Source of the DNA: Hydnum rufescens UP504
Lineage: Eukaryota; Basidiomycota; Agaricomycetes; Cantharellales; Hydnaceae
Direction: 5' to 3'
DNA length: 64,000 nucleotides
NCBI GenBank assembly: GCA_014904985.1
Contig: MU128997.1
Span: 167,255 to 231,254, forward strand
Below, piece after piece: positions 47,542 to 59,650 of this stretch. Under the pieces are notes generated by a model. The model was not told the origin of the DNA. It worked only from the letters and a program-made list of their open reading frames with translations, and did no database searches. Each line of letters opens with the position of its first letter. The first letter of the stretch is position 1. The position numbers were made by a program, and so were the translations under genes.

Positions 47542-50176
47542 ATGGGACGTCCTTCAGATTCGAACTCGATTCAGAATCTAGATGATTTTGTTGATGCTCG
47601 CCATGACGAGAACTATGTAAAACTGTCAGTCTTTCAGATTTTTTTTCCCCATCATTAATGCACGTTCTCATCCTTTGGCACAATACGGGCACGGCGGGCA
47701 GTTCGACCCCCGATCCTGAGTACGATGGTATACACCGCTATGACACCGAGGCAACCTGGACATCTAATGAGGAAAAAGATCTTGTACGAAAGATTGATTT
47801 ACGAATAATGCGTAAGTGTTACAATCGGCACTGTTTGTGCGCCCACTTTGAACGTATAATACATCTACCAAACCAGTGTATATGTGTTGGATGTTCTTCT
47901 GGCTACGGCTAGATGGCGCATCGCTAGGAAAAGCTTTGGCAGACAACGTAAATTGGACAACTCTAGTCCTCCGCCCTCATCATCTGAATAATTTGTATAT
48001 CAGTTCCTCAAGGATGTCCACGCTACGACTGGAGACTATAATCTCAGTGTAACACTTCAATCTGTCTTGTTGGTTCCTACCCACTTTTTCCCCTGTCTCC
48101 GTATAAATATCATCACGATCTAGAGCCGTCGCCGTCGAGATCCCAGCACAGATGATTATGAGACGTGTTGGAGCAGAATATTGGCTCCCAGGACAAATGC
48201 TCTGGTGTGTGTACCGATGTTCTTTTGCGATCACTTCTGACACCGAGACTCAGCTGGGGTGCGATATCTGTCGGCCATGCTTTTGTTCGTACACCAAAAG
48301 CATTTATAGCCGTTCGTTGCCTATTGACTGTCTTCACTGCTGGGTACGTACACTACCCGTTATGAGTGGGTCGCCAATAACCTTTATTGAGGCCGTGATA
48401 GATGGACGCCCGCATTGGTTTCTTATATTAGCGAGTTCTACACTACCCGCGAATTAGGTTCATCTCCATTCCCGTTATTTCACTCTTCTCGGCTCTCATT
48501 TTCCCACGCTTATTCTAGGCGTTCGGATGTCATGGCTCTACGCGTGTCTTGGTATATCTGATATTCTTAGTGCGTTCGTCGCATTTGGTCTTTTACACCT
48601 AAGGGGTCGGCTAGGATTGCCTGGATGGAGCTGGATGTGTACGTGGCGCCATCTGGGAAAACTCTGCCACTGTGATATGACACTGTAAACTGAGGTCACT
48701 TTCTGCAATCCCCCATGACCTACATTATAGTCATTGTGGAGGGAATTCTGACCGTTGGTGTTCTATCTCTATTCGAAAAATGTTGCCACTGCTGACGCGT
48801 GACGTCCAATCGTATCAGATCATCACGGGAATTGTGACGCTATTCTATCTCCCAGCCTCGCCTACACAATCCCCGGCATTCCTCCGTTTTCGAAGGTATG
48901 TTATTTGAAGGATTTTTCAACTCATGAGCATATACCAATGCTCGGAAGATTTCCAGTTTTTCTGATCGTGAAGAAGTGATAATGGTGAATCGAATACTTC
49001 GAGATGAACCTGCCAAAGGTCTTACGACACCTTATCACATTGCCGAAATAGAGTATCGCTCACAAACCCTTCTGCCAGGCAAGACGCATAGACATTCAGT
49101 AGTACACTTGTCGGACGTTCGTCGAGCGCTGCACTACTCGCTATGGCCATTATACATCATCGGTCTTGTGACTCTTGTCCCGCCTGGGACGACGTCTCAA
49201 TACTTCTCCCTCACCCTTAGAAGCATTGGTAGCTTACGAGGCCTTCTTCTTCCTCCTTTTGGACCTTCACTGATTTCTCGACAGGGTTTGACACGTTTCG
49301 CACAAATCTCCTCACAATTCCGTCATCTTTCCTCCTCATCGTCAACATGCTGTGGCTTTCTCTCGGGGTAAAGAAGTGGGGACATCGCGCGTTCGCGTGT
49401 TTCATTGGCGAATTATGGATCTTCCCGAACTTGGTCGCGTTAGCGTATATGCCAAAGAACGCGAGCAAGTGGGCAAAATGGGCAGCAAGTGCGTTGACCA
49501 TCGCGTATGTGTCTGAAGAAGAATTTCTGTTTTTTTTTTTTTTTTTCTTGGTCCCCAAGGATTCGCTAAGATGGCGTTGTATCATATAGGTATCCATACT
49601 GGCACCCTGTCGCGCTCGCGTGGACGGCTTCTAATTCAAATGATACGCGGACCAGATCGATCAGTGTCGCTATATATACCTCAATGGTATCCCTGTCCGG
49701 GGTCATTGCTTCCAATATCTACGTCGAGTCTGACGCTCCGGACTGTGCGCCCCCGTCTCTGTCAAATATCTTTTTGTTCTCCAATGCTAACACTGATTAT
49801 CATATTATTCTGCGCTCCCCAGACCGCCGGGGAAACAAGATACTCGTGGGCATATCAGGCCTTTCCCTCGCCATATTCCTCTTCACCCACATATTCTACA
49901 AGTACCTCAACCACCGCAAGGATCGAGCTTGGAGGAAGCTTTCAATAGAGGTACGTATATTATTATTATTATATATCGCCAGGTTCTCCAAAAGGTGACG
50001 GATCGGCATCTGATGCATGATGTCGGGTCCAATAGCAACAGCAAGATTACGCCAAGTTCAACAAAACCAAAGGTCCCGATCGATTGGACTTTCGTTATCG
50101 TATGTTCCGTGGTTGTGTGTGTGTCTTGCTTGCTGCGTGTACGCTGACTGCCTCTCCATGTAATATAGTTTATTAA
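47542..50176 (+). CDS. MFS transporter, anion:cation symporter (allantoate permease type)
   Basis: Twelve-helix plasma-membrane carrier of the Dal5/allantoate permease group, predicted to import an organic anion or vitamin. Highly split gene. Readable parts in order: DLVRKIDLRIM, WMFFWLRLDGASLGKALADN, FLKDVHATTGDYNLS, EIPAQMIMRRVGAEYWLPGQ, WGAISVGHAFVRTPKAF, IAVRCLLTVFTAG, EFYTTRELGVRMSWLYACLG, ILSAFVAFGLLHLRGRLG, IVEGILT plus IITGIVTLFYLPASP, FFSDREEVIMVNRILRDEP, SLWPLYIIGLVTLVPPGTTS, FDTFRTNLLTIP, ELWIFPNLVALAYMP, YWHPVALAW and SVAIYTSMVSLSGVIASNIY. The C-terminal DFRY reaches a stop at 50176 after a last intron. One intron contains a T17 run (49530-49546). Start ATG 47542 (MGRPSDSNS) is a choice; frame is open further upstream. 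I see no clear frame break. Confidence 0.82.
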
Positions 50177-50722
50177 GTAGACATCATTCTTGGCATCGTT
50201 TACGAGCTAAATCAGTATTCTTGGGGACTGCCGCAGTACGGCATCGATAGTATTCTGGCTTTGCATAGCCATAATTGTCTCATGAATATAACATCATTTA
50301 CACCGACTCTGCATGAAGCATGCTACACTGAGGACACCCTGGGACGCCAATTCTGACGGGAAGGGTGTCATCTACCATGTGCTCTGCTGAGGACGTAATG
50401 AATGCCGGCTAGCCTACAGTGAAATGCAGATCAACCTACCAGCCCACCTCAATTGATGACAACGATGATACAGCATCTCATTGTCAACAATCCAGGGTCT
50501 CACGCCACATAACTGAACAATCCAAAGAACGAACCCGGCGCTGGAGGCAGCAGGGGGCCCATCAACAACAGCACCAGTAGGACATGGGTCACGGGATGAT
50601 TCTTCAGGCTCTCAGCTCAGTGTAGCAGAGCCATTAATCTATAGCTGCGACCGGGATGCACGTGTGGATCGGGAAGTGAGGTAGTAGGGAGTGAGCCAGA
50701 TAGTCGGTACGCATCAGGAACT
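50177..50722. other. Intergenic, no gene seen
   Basis: About 550 nt downstream of the transporter; no coding signal or repeats recognised. Confidence 0.45.
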
Positions 50723-51080
50723 TCATGGGAGAAGGTCAAGTGGCGTTATTCCTTGGGAGACCGTATAGACGGGAGATGCATTGACAATTCGCGCCTCCCG
50801 GACTGAATGAGGGATTTGATGCGATCCTAGGGGACGAACAAAATGCAAGTGGAATGCGTGCATAAAGGCCGTCAAATTATATGATGCCTCAGATATGAAG
50901 GCGGAAAGGCGTACGATGTCTTCCACATCTCTATTTCGTTCGAATTCCGAGCGAATCCAGGCAATTGTCTCTCGCCGAGAATGAGGATCTGGGATATCTA
51001 TAGAGCAAAAGGCAAAAAATTAAAAATTAAAAAAGGAGTTACACCGTCATCTGCATTTCCTTTGCCTGAGATCGGACGAA
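50723..51080 (-). CDS. Possible LYR-motif (Complex1_LYR-like) protein, incomplete
   Basis: A minus-strand exon beginning after an acceptor at about 51004 reads DIPDPHSRRETIAWIRSEFE, RNRDVEDIVRLSAF, which resembles the second half of LYR proteins (small mitochondrial assembly factors). A candidate first exon with ATG at about 51088 (MFVRSQAKEMQMT) does not contain the LYR tripeptide, so the diagnostic motif is missing. The 3' end is open to about 50723 without further resemblance. Either a degenerate copy or a chance similarity. Confidence 0.3.
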
Positions 51081-52584
51081 CATTTTGACGCCCGAATAGC
51101 GGATCTATATAAGCCCAGGACCTTGGGGCGGACGAGGAAGTGCTGAAGTGTCAACATCGATTGTGTCCGCACTGCATAATCCGTATATGAAGGATCCAGT
51201 CATGAGATACTGTATGGGTCGAAAAGTGTATATTTACGACTAACTTGCCACCGAGAGCGTAGCAATAGGCGGAGATTTCCGTGGAGACAAGGAAATTGCC
51301 GAGACAACGACTCACAACGGGTTCAGAATCGGAACTGGAATTCTCGACATTTCGCACGCCGCCGCTGTGGTCGCTGTCACTGTCAGGAAACGCAACCTTT
51401 ACACGGTACCGTGAATGCCATCGGGGGATCTCGCCCAGCAGTTTATTCTCTCGACCATAATAGGTGCAGAACCCAAGGACAGCATGTGGGTTATGGCTGA
51501 GGGGCATTAGCGTCCACATTAGCCTTATAAAGGGTGATCGACAAGTTACGTATTTAAATCATGGGCAACCGAATAGGAGATGGAGGTTCTATGGGGTGAC
51601 GGCATCGGTCCCGACCCGGCAATCTCCATCTTCGCTGATGGACAGCATAATTTATTTGGTGCCTGCCCCCAGACCCAACTTCATAGAGATTAACAGATTC
51701 CAGCATCTCCGGGATGTCCAGGTAGGAGTAAGGAAGTCGTTATAGCAGATTCCAGTATGTGGCGGCGTGGACTGCATGAAAAAGCAGGTGCTTTTCGAAA
51801 GAAAAACGTTGCCTTTCAGCCACGACATCTGACTGAATTAGCTAACTCCAGGCTGCATTTGGAGTACCATTTTTCTATCGCTGGTAGCCGACGTCGGTGA
51901 TATGCTGAGGGATTCTCAGTACGTGCCTCGAGTGATACGAACCAGAATACTTCAAGTCCACTAGATGGAGTCTATGCCTCGTAGCCTGGGTCACCCGTCC
52001 TAAGCACCGTGGTTAGCGTCTCTACACAATGTTTATGGCGGTAGTAGGGTCCGAAGTACCCCAAACCAAGGCCGATCTGGAGCACATCTGGCTCTGGGCG
52101 CCTGACGCGAGGCAGCCTCGACCGACACCAAGTGGTTCCGTGGAACCCGTGTTTTCCCCTAAATAGCGCGAATTGGATTACGAAAATTGCATTTCACCTC
52201 CCACAGCCTCATTGCTGCCATTTTTCGGTTCTGAGTCTTCTGACAGAAAAAACAATAAACTGAGCTAGTGTACATAATCTCCGCTTTTACCCCTTAGGGT
52301 CTCGTTGAATGGGCGCTTGGTTGGCGTTCCTGACTGTGACTTTGCCATTGCGAAGGGGCATCTACTCGACGTTCAGTCCCGGCAAAATGCGGCGACAGTG
52401 ACCAAGCCACCCAATGTCGGCAAGGCAGTCAACTTCCGTTGTCAAGATTTACCGAGGTGGCGGTTTGGTACTTGGGACAGGAACGTGGGAACGGGCCATC
52501 ATATGCACCGCTGTCAAAATCAAAAATTCGGAGATTCTTTATAAGGCACTTGTTCCTAACTCCAACCTCCCAGAATAGCCCTCC
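51081..52584. other. Intergenic 1.5 kb, unassigned frame
   Basis: A minus-strand frame at 51151-51519 (122 codons, including RENKLLGEIPRWHSRYRVKV and a Ser/Asp-rich stretch) might be an exon but has no recognised similarity. The rest to the aspartic protease start shows nothing. Confidence 0.35.
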
Positions 52585-54781
52585 ATGCGAGCCGTCGCCA
52601 CTATTCTCAGTTTCGCGTTGCTTGTTGCTGCCTTGCCGTCATCGTCCAAGGGCGGCCTTTCCATTCCTCTCAGAACGCGAAGTTGGGAGAAACTAAGCAA
52701 TGAGCAGCGAATAGCGTGGATTAAAGCTCAGGATCGCATCCTCAAGAGCAAATACGGGAAGGGGTCGCATTCCAAACGAGCTAGCTCGTCTTCCGTTCCC
52801 CTGACGGATCAGCTCGGTGACGTTGCCTACTATGCCACCGTCAATATAGGCACACCACGTATGTTGTTGACTCTGTTTCGACCACTTCCGTATCTCACGC
52901 CTTCGCGAATGCAGCCCAACCATTCAACACCATCCTCGACACGTACGTCCACAACTACCCCTCTAGTCACGCGGTGGTCACTGATCCTGGAATTCTTTAG
53001 AGGATCATCCGATCTCTGGGTCATTTACAACCAATGCATTATTGGCTGCGACGATTTCCCGACCCGTTATGACCCCACGAAATCAAGTACTTTCAAAAAT
53101 TCATCCTTAGCCTTCACCGTCCCATATGGCGGTGGGACGGTGTCGGGCACCCAGTGAGTGATCCGATCAAGGAGGCAAACCTCGTCGGTTCTTTGATTAA
53201 CCCCCATCATCCAGAGGCGCGGAGACGGTGACAATGGCTAACTTCACCGTCAACAATCAGGCATTTGGTGTTGTCGATACACTGACCCCCGGAGTGATCT
53301 TTGGACCTCAAGTGTTGGTCTCGCATCCATGTCAAATTATCGTTATAATCCGCTCATCATATACTGCGTCAGGTCCGGACTCATGGGTCTTGCATGGACC
53401 CAGCTTGCCACTACTGGCAGTAGCCCGTGGTGGTCCACCCTCACTTCGCAAAATGCCTTTTCCCAACCTCTGTTCGCTTTCAACCTCGCTCGGTACGTTC
53501 CCCATGAGTTTGCAATACGCACCCATGCCCTCAATGCTTCCTTCTAGCCTTGATAATGACCCCAATGCTGGCACTACCGGGCCAGGCGGCACCGTGGACC
53601 TAGGGTATGTATGCTGCAATGACCAGATCGAGGAGGGAAGCATGCACTAATGAACGTCGTCTTCAGATTCCTGGATAGTAACATCTATACAGGCAGCATT
53701 ACATATTACAACTTGATCTCTGAGACGTATTGGTTAATCACGTTGAATGGTGAGTTGTGCCTGTTAGCCTTACCATTCCGTTGGCTTAAATGCAGCGCAC
53801 AGCCATCGTCGTCAACGGAAAGTCAACTTCTGTCAGTGGGCCGGCGGCCATCGATAGGTAAGTACCATGTTTCTGTAACACCATACTCCTGAGTGTTGAT
53901 ATAGCTCTTATCATTTGAAAGTGGAACTACCTTTAGTACGTATTTTGGAATTCGGGGTGGTGTAGAGTTGTGTACCTGATCTCGTTATTATTTTCATAAG
54001 TTGCTGGACCGACTGCTGCGGTCGCACAAGTGTATAGCACTTTCTCCCAGGCCCAACTCGGCACCGGAGATCTCGCCGGCCACTATGTTTATCGTACGTC
54101 TATAATCTTCATGATTTGCAAAAACTTTGGACGAGTACTGATTTCCCCTTCATTGATCTCTAGCTTGTGCTAGTGCTCCCACTGTCAGTTTGACTTTTGG
54201 GACAGAGACATATGCAATCAACCTTGTGGACTTTTCTCGTCCAATCGACACTACAGGGCAAACATGTTTCGGAGGTGAGAAGACTTCCGGCATAGATCTG
54301 CACAAGTCAGTATTTTCTGATAATTCGTGGGTATCAGCGATTTCCCCTATCGATAGTGCTGGACAAACGGCTGAATGGATTGTCGGGGATACGTTCATGG
54401 TACTCTCTATATTTCGGTCCATGGTTCGGCATAATCTCATTCGCTGTTTCCTCCGTTATATAGAAAAGCTATTACACTGTCTTCCGCTCTAATCCATCGT
54501 CGGTTGGATTCGCGCAATTGAAGAATTCTAGCGGTGGTGGCGGTTCTACCGCTAGTGGCATTCCAACCTTCAGCAACGTGCTTCCTACTGACACCTTCCT
54601 ACCTCCTCTGGTATCTTCTGTTCTTAAGAAGGTGACTTCCACCCTGGGTGGTGTATTGCCCACTTCCACTTCTACTTCCCGGTCGAGTGGGGCGCCCCTC
54701 TCTTCGACCTCGACCTTTGGCATCTTGGGAATGCTTGCGTCTGTTGCATGCTCCATCATCATTGGTGTCTTGCTCGTCTAA
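52585..54781 (+). CDS. Pepsin-family (A1) aspartic protease, cell-surface anchored
   Basis: Secreted endopeptidase. The start ATG at 52585 gives a signal peptide (MRAVATILSFALLVAALPSS) and a propeptide rich in Lys/Arg. The catalytic DTGSSDLWV is assembled over an intron (about 52938/53001), preceded by YYATVNIGTP; the flap region reads FTVPYGGGTVSGT. The second catalytic block, AIDSGTTF, is split by an intron near 53858-53918. Other family parts: GLMGLAWTQLATTG, PLFAFNLAR, GGTVDLGFLDSN, INLVDFSRPID, DTTGQTCFGG and WIVGDTFM. The C-terminal extension is Ser/Thr-rich and ends with a hydrophobic tail (FGILGMLASVACSIIIGVLL), fitting a GPI signal or membrane anchor. About ten exons. No frame break is obvious, although not every intron border was resolved. 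Confidence 0.87.
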
Positions 54782-55262
54782 ATGAATATTGTCCTCGAAA
54801 TGATCACTTGCTCATCGAACTTTTTTTCTTGGATATACTTTTCTTTCCTCCTCGGTATTCAATTGCTCTTGGTTGTAGTTTGCTGTTATGCACAAGGACG
54901 TAATGGTTTCCTTCCTCATACCCCATTCTCCAGTCGATCATATACTACTGTCACGTGGGGGTGTGGAGACGCACGAATTGACATTGGGATTTTGGAATGC
55001 TTTCAGGACGCATCCTTCAGGGGGTCGGCTCGTCGTCCTTGGCGGCGAGAACGATTGAGCTGTCGACCGGTCAAACATCGGGGACGGTAATTTTGGCGAC
55101 CACTGAGCCATCCACTGAGCCATGAGGAATGTTTTTTTGCGGTTGAGTCGGGTGCAAAGGTGCATGTGAATAACCGGGTCAACCTGCAACTACCTCCCCT
55201 TAAAGCCCTTCTTCCGATGCAACCCGTCCTACAAGCTCCTTTTCCTCTCGTCCTCCTACCCG
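54782..55262. other. Intergenic, malate synthase promoter side
   Basis: 480 nt between the protease stop and the malate synthase start on the same strand. No specific motif recognised. Confidence 0.45.
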
Positions 55263-57398
55263 ATGTCCATTCCAACCGTTAAAGGCGTCACGTTCTCTGG
55301 TGTGTACACCTTCACCCGCCTTGCACCCTTTAACCTTTCGTTCTGAAACATAACCTCAGGAAAGTTCCAGAGTGGACACGCCGGGATTCTTACAGAACCG
55401 GCTCTTAAATTCCTCGCTTCGCTCCATCGCACTTTTGAACCTACGCGCCAGGCTGTACGCATCTATCGTAACGCGACTCTTGAACCCCCATTCTCAGAGC
55501 TCACTCCTTGGTTTTTGTTATTCTCCAGCTGTTGGCTGCCCGTGATGCTGCCCAGCGTCGTCTCGACTCTGGACTCCAGCTAGACTTCCCCCCCGAGACC
55601 GCCCATATCCGTGCTGACCCATCCTGGATATGTGCGCCACCGGCTCCCGGTCTCGAGGATCGCCGTGTGGAGATCACTGGCCCCGTCGATCGCAAAATGG
55701 TCATTAATGCCCTCAACAGTGGCGCGAAGACTTTCATGGCCGATTTCGAAGGTTAGTTCAGCATTTATCCTCTGTCACGTTACTGGCACACGCTAACATC
55801 CGCTTATTTCATACCCCGTTCCTAGACTCATGCTCACCCACGATAACCAATCTTCTGAACGGCCAGGTTAACTTGCGTGATGCTGTTCGACGCCAGATCG
55901 AGTTCGAGCAGGGCGGGAAATCGTACAAGCTCGTTGAAAACCCCGCTGTTCTCATTCGTTAGGTGGGCTTCTCTCTCTTCCCTCTGACCATCCTCATCCG
56001 GGCACCTCACACCTGCACTATCCAGGCCTCGCGGATGGCACCTCGATGAGCCACGTCTAGTCATAGACAACCGACCCATTTCAGGATCCATATTCGATTT
56101 CGCGCTCTATTTCTTCCACAATGCTGCGTACCTCCTTTCTCATGGCTCCGGTCCTTATTTCTACCTACCAAAGATGGAACACTATCTCGAAGCTCGCCTC
56201 TGGTCCGATATATTCTACTTCTCGCAGTCCTACCTCCGCATCCCTATCGGCTCCATTCGCGCCACTGTCCTGATCGAGACACTTCCCGCAGCGTTCCAGA
56301 TGGAGGAGATCCTCTATGAACTACGTGCGCATTCGAGCGGCCTCAACTGTGGTCGGTGGGACTACATCTTCAGTTTCATCAAGAGGAGGAGAGCAGACAG
56401 GAGCGCTGTGCTTCCTGACCGCAAGGACGTGACGATGGAAGTCGGGTTCATGGATGCGTATGTCCGTCTGCTCATCCAGACTTGCCATAAGTGCGCCTTG
56501 TTCCTTGTTTGTGGAATGTTTCCCTGTCACTGATCGGGCGGGTATGGCGTTACGTTACCGTCTTGTTATCGGTGCTTAGACGCAAAGTGGCAGCAATGGG
56601 TGGCATGTCCGCCGCAATTCCCATCAAAGAAGATCCCAAAGCGAACGATATTGCAATGGCCAAGGTCCGCGCCGACAAATTGCGCGAGGTGACTGCCGGA
56701 CATGACGGTACATGGATCGCGCATCCTCTCATTTGCACTATCGCCATGGAGGTCTTCGACGAGCACATGCTCGGACCGAACCAATATCATGTTTTGAGGA
56801 GCGAAGTTGTTGTGGCTGTCAGGGACCTGTTGAATACAAACGTTAAGGGATCGATCACTGAGGATGGTGTGAAAGGCAATGTCTCTGCGTGAGCCTCCCT
56901 CCTTTTTTGTGAATGAGCGACTGGATGGGATGGCTGAATGTGCGTGCGGGATTTTTCAGTGCTCTTTCTTATTGCGCTGCGTGGGTATCCGGGAATGGTT
57001 GTATTCCTATTAATCACCTGATGGAAGACGCGGCGACCGCTGAGATTGCCCGAGTTCAATTGTGGCAATGGGTGTACCATGGTGCACTCCTTGTACGTCC
57101 CTGATCCTTTTTGGTGGTCGCGGTCTGTTGTTCCTATATAATGTTGGTTGACATTTACCCCCTCCTTTCCTAGGACTCGGGAGTGCGCATCACGCCTGCA
57201 CTTATTTCGGGTTACATTGCTCATTTCGCCCCTGGGGTGTCCAAGATTGCCGGTGTGACCTCGAAGCACATCAAGATCGCCTCCGTGTACCTGAATGAGG
57301 AAGTTGCGAGAGCTGGCCGAGGGCAATATGCCTCCGAATTCTTGACGTCCGACCTGATGAAGTATCTCGATGGTCCCGATGGTCAAGCCAAGTTGTAG
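55263..57398 (+). CDS. Malate synthase, glyoxylate cycle, peroxisomal
   Basis: Condenses glyoxylate and acetyl-CoA to malate, the second dedicated step of the glyoxylate cycle. The start is ATG 55263 ([13 protein letters not shown]). Conserved blocks: [167 protein letters not shown] and [19 protein letters not shown]. The last residues are AKL, a type 1 peroxisomal targeting signal. About nine exons, total about 545 residues as expected. At 55957 one extra C sits between the conserved LI and VRPRGWH, so the frame breaks just before an intron; removing it restores both frame and splice phase. The rest is intact. Confidence 0.94.
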
Positions 57399-58074
57399 GC
57401 GTTTGTTTTTGTGTTCGAGTTTGAACGGCTCCCTTTTTTGTTGTTTTGTTGGAACTTGAATGAAAAGCTGGAGAAGGGAAAAATTATGGATATTTGGAGG
57501 CTGGGACGAGGGCCTGCGTTTTTATCCTTGTAATGTTAGCTGTACCCTCCGTAACTCGTGCGTCTTTCGTCACGTTTGAGCAGGTACTATGCAATCGATC
57601 GATCGATCGATTTTTAGCCCGTTTCTTAGCGCCTGGCGTTTAATGCATTCTATCCACCCATTGTTGGTGATCTCACCCATACTTGAGGAATCTTGAGAGT
57701 AGACTAGACGCCAGGTAGTCTGGGACATATCTTCTATCAACAATTTAAAGATGGGTAGTTTTCTTGTGTGCCCACAAAGGCGGCATTTCACCTCGGTCAG
57801 CCACAAAATCAGCCCTAACTAGGCCCAAAAATGAGGCACTTTTTGGGCCTAACTAGGCCTCAGACCTCAGGGGCCCCAAGGGGTGTTTTTCAGTGACCTT
57901 AGTAGTTCTGCACCTTCATGGACATAATACCATATATGGGCTTAACACCGCTGTTCCACATCAACTATTAAATCCATTATGCCATTGGACCTAATTAGGG
58001 ATACATCCAAAGGGGCCCCAATGGAGGACTTCAATACTGGTAAATCAATACAAAGTGGGAAATAAGCAAGTATG
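57399..58074. repeat. 3' flank with (ATCG)n, hairpin and CCTAATTAGG motifs
   Basis: Contains an ATCG microsatellite (57594-57611), a perfect 12-bp inverted repeat (TAGGCCCAAAAA at 57820-57831, TTTTTGGGCCTA at 57840-57851, 8-nt loop) and the palindromic motif GGACCTAATTAGGG at 57987-58000. It leads directly into the tandem array. Probably the left part of a repetitive element. No gene seen. Confidence 0.6.
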
Positions 58075-59155
58075 GGGCAAGGGGGAAGGAGAAGATGGAG
58101 GACAGTGGAAGTGAAAAATGGTTGGATAGACATGAAAATGGGGTGGGCAGAAAGAGGGGATTGAGATGAATTGCGTAAGGCCAAAAAAAACAGCCCAGAT
58201 GAACAGGATTTGCCCATACAAGGTGGTGTTAAGTGGGGGAGGAGGAGAGAATAGGTCATAATGAAGCTGGAAATGCTCCAAATGACTTGTGAGTAGATGC
58301 ATTGGAAAGAGGGAGTCTGGGAAAAGAGAACAAGCCTAAAAACAGAATGAATGGATAATATTTCCCCCAGCAGGTGCAGGGAAAGGGGGGAGGAGAAGAT
58401 GGGTGATAGTGGAGTGAGAAATCATCAGATGAATACAAAAATGGGTCTGGAAGAAGAAGGGGATTACAATGCATTGAAAAAGCCCCAAAACACCACAAAT
58501 GAACAGGATTTGCCCATACAAGGTGGTGTTGAGTGGGGGAGGAGGAGCACAGGTCATAATGAAGCCGGAAATGCTCCAAATGACTTGTGGGTGGATGCGT
58601 TGGAAAGAGGGAGTCTGGGAGAAGAGAACAAGCCCAAAAGCAGAACTAATGGGCAATATTTCCCCCCAGCAGGTGGGGGGAAAGGGGGGAGGAGAAGATG
58701 GGTGATAGTGAAGTGAGAGCTTGTCAGATGAACACAGAAATGGGTCTGAAAGAAAGAGGGGATTAAGATGCATTGAACAAGCCCCAAAACACCACAAATG
58801 AACAGGATTTGCCCATACAAGGTGGTGTTGAGTGGGGGAGGAGGAGAGCACAGGTCATAATGAAGCTGGAAATGCTCCAAATGACTCATGAGTGGATGAG
58901 TTGGAAAGAGGGAGTCTGGGCAAAGAGAACAAGCCCAAAAACAGAACGAATGGGCAATATTTCCCCCCAGCAGGTGCAGGGAAAGGGGGGAGGAGAAGAT
59001 GGGTGATAGTGAAGTGAGAACTTGTCAGATAAACACAGAAATGGGTCTGAAAGAAAGAGGGGATTAAGATGCATTGAACAAGCCCAGAAACACCACAAAT
59101 GAACAGGATTTGCCCATACAAGGTGGTGTTGAGTTGGGGAGGAGGAGAGCACAGG
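58075..59155. repeat. Tandem array, about 3.6 copies of a ~299-bp unit
   Basis: The block GAACAGGATTTGCCCATACA recurs near 58201, 58501, 58799 and 59101, giving a period of 298-300 bp; the intervening sequence is repeated with few differences, so units align over their full length. The first copy is the most diverged and the middle ones the most alike. Each unit is purine-rich on the plus strand, with GGGGGAGGAGGAG and GGGGGGAGGAGAAGATGG runs. Long open frames on the minus strand repeat with the array and are by-products of it. Satellite or internal repeats of a larger element. Confidence 0.92.
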
Positions 59156-59482
59156 TCCAGGCTGGTCAGACACTTCCATTGATCTCAAAAGGCATGTCAT
59201 TTTGATGTTTGTATAGGACCTAATAGGCCTGTGTTCTCTTTGATATCAAATATTGATCAAAAGGGGCCTTTATATCGAACAAGTGCAGTTTTGACATAGT
59301 TTTGACATCAATTTGAGATCAAAGTAGGGACTTAAACTTTTACTAGGCTTTATTTGAGATCAAAGTACGGACTTGAGAATTCTGTTAGGCTTTATGCAAG
59401 TTTGGCCATCTGTCATTCATCCAATCAATCAAAAACAATAAACCAACTAAAGAATTTATACATAGGAAAGTGAATCACAATC
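59156..59482. repeat. Right flank of the tandem array
   Basis: Holds GGACCTAATAGGCC at 59216-59229, similar to the motif at 57987 left of the array, and an imperfect tandem duplication of about 50 bp (ATTTGAGATCAAAGTAGGGA near 59310, again near 59348). Possibly the right part of the same element as the left flank. Confidence 0.5.
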
Positions 59483-59650
59483 CTAGGCTTCTTCTACACT
59501 AGCTTGATCCATAGCAACTATCAAACTGGCCTCCTGTGGCTCGAAGGACTCTTCCAACTCTCCACCCTCTGTATCATCAGAACTTGCATCAGAATCATAG
59601 TCTGCAGATGATCTCTCATTCCTTCGAGTAGTCAGGGGATGTAATATAGG
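59483..59650 (-). pseudogene. C-terminal coding fragment with acidic tail
   Basis: A minus-strand frame of about 55 codons follows an acceptor-like ATGTAG and reads PLTTRRNERSSADYDSDA then an acidic stretch ending EEA and a stop at 59483. Composition resembles the acidic C-termini of some transposases or fungal proteins, but the family cannot be named. No 5' part is visible; it stops near the place where the retrotransposon region starts. Confidence 0.35.

Noticed and set aside
49530..49546. T17 run in the MFS gene as a possible frame-breaking error
   Set aside because: It falls in the pyrimidine tract of an intron, so it does not affect the protein.
57594..57611. (ATCG)n as a regulatory palindrome
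   Set aside because: A simple microsatellite of 18 bp in a 3' flank; nothing else supports a function.
58256..59200. Several minus-strand open frames of 77-171 codons in the array
   Set aside because: They repeat with the 299-bp unit and reflect its composition (few stops on the C/T-rich strand), not a protein family.
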